DNA from: Enteroscipio rubneri
GTDB lineage: Bacteria > Actinomycetota > Coriobacteriia > Coriobacteriales > Eggerthellaceae
Length of the DNA: 48,494 bases
Assembly (NCBI RefSeq): GCF_002899715.1
Contig: NZ_PPEK01000016.1
Span: 1-48,494, forward strand
Direction: 5' to 3'
Position 1 is the stretch's first letter. The number at the start of each line of letters is the position of its first letter. Below are positions 42,601 to 45,600 of the stretch, piece by piece. Below the pieces are notes generated by a model that made no database searches, was not told the DNA's origin, and saw only the letters and a program-made list of their open reading frames with translations. Both the position numbers and the translations under genes were made by a program.

Positions 42601-45600
42601 CGGCAACGCCAACGACAAGGCAAAGCTGCCTACTCCTTCCACGGGCGCACTCATGAAGTACTACAAGGGCTCCACGTCCACTGACGTGAGCGATGCCAAC
42701 AAGCTGACTTCGCCCATTACGCTGGGTACGGCCGACCTGTCCGTGTACGCCACGCCGGCCGCCTATGCCACCTGGGCTGAAGTGGGCGCCGACCAAACCG
42801 AGGAAGCACTGCGCCTCACCTACTGGGACGACGCCTCCAGCACCTGGAAGAAGGCTGCAGATGCAGCCAGTGTGCCGGCGGACGCGCTTGTTGCCCTCAC
42901 GGGCGACGGCACCACCAGCCTCGCGGCGCTTACCATTGCTTCGCCCGAGGCCTTGGCGTGGTTTATGTCCGCTGTCAACAAAGACGATACTATTCGAGGT
43001 GAAACCGGTTGGATCAGGCAAAAGGCACGCGATGCGCACATGAAGCTGGCGGCCAACATCAGCCTGCAGGGTACGAAGGCTTCCGGTGCAATGTACGATT
43101 ATGTGACGGCGCCCGATACCGCCCTGCCATGGATTCCTATCGCGAATAAGAGCGCCTCTATCTTTACCGGCTCCGTCGATGGCCAGGGCTTCGAGGTAGA
43201 TTACCTGCATCTTGACGGAACCCTTGACGGGGCAGGCCTTGTCCAAGGCTTGTTTGGCTACCTTTCGGGTTCTCTCAAGAACCTGGGCATCGGCCAGAAC
43301 GGCACCATTTCCGGGAGCGAGACTGCCGGTGCGCTGGTTGGCGCCGGCGAAACGGGCGTCACTGTTGAGGGATGCTGGAACAAGGCAGAGGTATCCGCTA
43401 CCGCTACGGCGGGCGGCGTAGCTGGATTGTTCGCCGGATCGATGGCGGGCTGCACCAACTATGCATCCGTTACGGCGGTGGGGGATAGCACCTACGCCCC
43501 GCGTGCGGCTGGCCTTGTCGGCTATGGCTCCCTAGGCAACTACATAACAATAACCGACTGTTTGAATAAGGGAGCGGTGTCTGCACCAAGCGGAATTGCA
43601 TCGGGCATCCACGGAGGTTCGGCCGGCTCGGGCACCAGGAGCATGTCCAACTGCTTAAGCGCTGGCCCGGTAAGCGGCGACAGCACCTATGCGCTGAACG
43701 CTGATTCCAGCTTCGCTTCCGTTACGAACTGCTATTACAACAACGTAACTATCACTTTCACGCCCGCCGCTGGGGAAGAGGGTATGCTGGGTTCCATCAC
43801 GCCGGTAACTCCCGACCAGCTGGCCTCCGGCCAGGTGGCGTGGGCGCTCGACACGGCGTTGGCCGACGGTTCGAGCACGGGCAACGTCCATCGCGACGTG
43901 TGGGGTCAGAAGGTTGGCCGCAATGCGACCACCGGCGAGCTCGATTCCACGGGCGACGCCTGCCCGGCACCCGGCGTATCCAATGCGCACCCGCGCGTAC
44001 TTGCGCTGGCGCAGAACTTCGAAGATGCGGTGTTTGGCGACGACACGACCGAGCCAACCCAAACGTTCTACGCAAACGCCGGCTCGAAGGTGAAGCTGGC
44101 CGTGCCGACCGATACGTCCAAGAAGCACCGCTACGTGCTGACCGGCAACGAGTCCGGCACCGATCCAGCCGTTGAAACAGCTATCAAGAGCCCTTACACG
44201 GTGGTCGCCGGCCGCACGACCGACCTGGCCATAACCGTGAAGAACGGCGCTGTGTTCAGCAGCTGGCAGGAGTTGGCCACGGCGGTGGACGAAGGCAAAA
44301 CGGTCAAGCTGATGAACGACACCGACAAAGACATGGGTACCTTCAAGCCCGATACTTCCATGAACGACGGCTCAACGGCTGATAAGGCAATCCGCATCGA
44401 CTCACCCGAGGCGCTGGCCTGGTGGGCGTACAAGACCACCGGCAAGTATGCCCTCATCACCGAAAACATCGACCTGTTCGGCACTGCCTACACCGGCGTT
44501 ACGGTCGGCGCGGACGCCAACGACCTTGACGGCGCCACCGGTGCCGACGGCATCCCCGACAACATTGCGATGGCCCTTGTGTGGCCGAACACCACCACGG
44601 GTACCCTCCTCGACGGCGGCGGTTTCACCATCGAGCACCTCTACGCCACCAACGGCTTGTTGAAGGATCCGGAAGCCATGCGTAACCTCACGCTTGCTGC
44701 AGGTTTGGTGGATGCAGCCGGGCAAGAGGTTTGGGCGCGCGCAGGCGCGTTCGCGTCCACCACTCTGTCGTACAGATCTCCTATTTTCGCGAACCTCGTG
44801 AATGAGAGCGTGGCAGTGCGCGGCTCCGGCGGCTCGGACGGTCGCGGCTTTGCGGGAGGCATCGTAGGCGAGTCGTGCTACTACCCTGTGTTTGTGGGAT
44901 GCACGAACCGGGCACCAGTGAGCGCGGCGGGGAATGTCGGTGGCATCACGGGCTACGGCTCGGGCAATGGGTGCATGGTCTCGTTCTATCGCTGCTCGAA
45001 CGAGGGTACTGTCGACAACTCCGACGTGATGTACGGTCATGCCGCCGGCATTGGCAGCGCGATTAGCAAGATACAAGCGGAGGCATGCTTCAACACCGGC
45101 ATCGTTGCCGGGGAGAGCGGAGCTAAAGGGTTGTTCCATACTCAGGACACATCGTCGGTTAAGAACAGCTACAACTCCGGTACCGTCACGGTGGCCGACG
45201 CTAGTAAATCAGCCTATCAGATAGCGTACGGGAGCAACTTCACCGTCGAATCCTCTTACTACAACTCCGACCCCGGCACTGCCGAGCCGGGCGTCGATTC
45301 GGGCGTAACGGGTAAGACCACGGTCGAGATGAAGACTGACGTCTTCGCCGATCTGCTGAACGAGGTGCTGGCCACCAGCACTACCGAGGTCGACGGTATC
45401 AAGCTGGCCGACTACGCTTGGGTGCGTGCCGACAGCACAAACGGCGGCTATCCTTACACGCAAGTACGTGAGTTCTTAAGCTGGGCCGACGTGGCCAAGA
45501 TACAAACCGAAGCTCGCTTGCGCCTCACGGGTGTGAGCAGCTCGGGTGCACAGACGGTGTATTCCGATGCCGCTGCGCTTACTGCGTCGGGCGACACCCC

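Noticed and set aside
41432-43246. Antisense ORF of 604 codons
   Set aside because: It is a shadow of modules 32-33. GC-rich codon use on the + strand leaves few stops on this antisense frame; no start signal or domain is seen.
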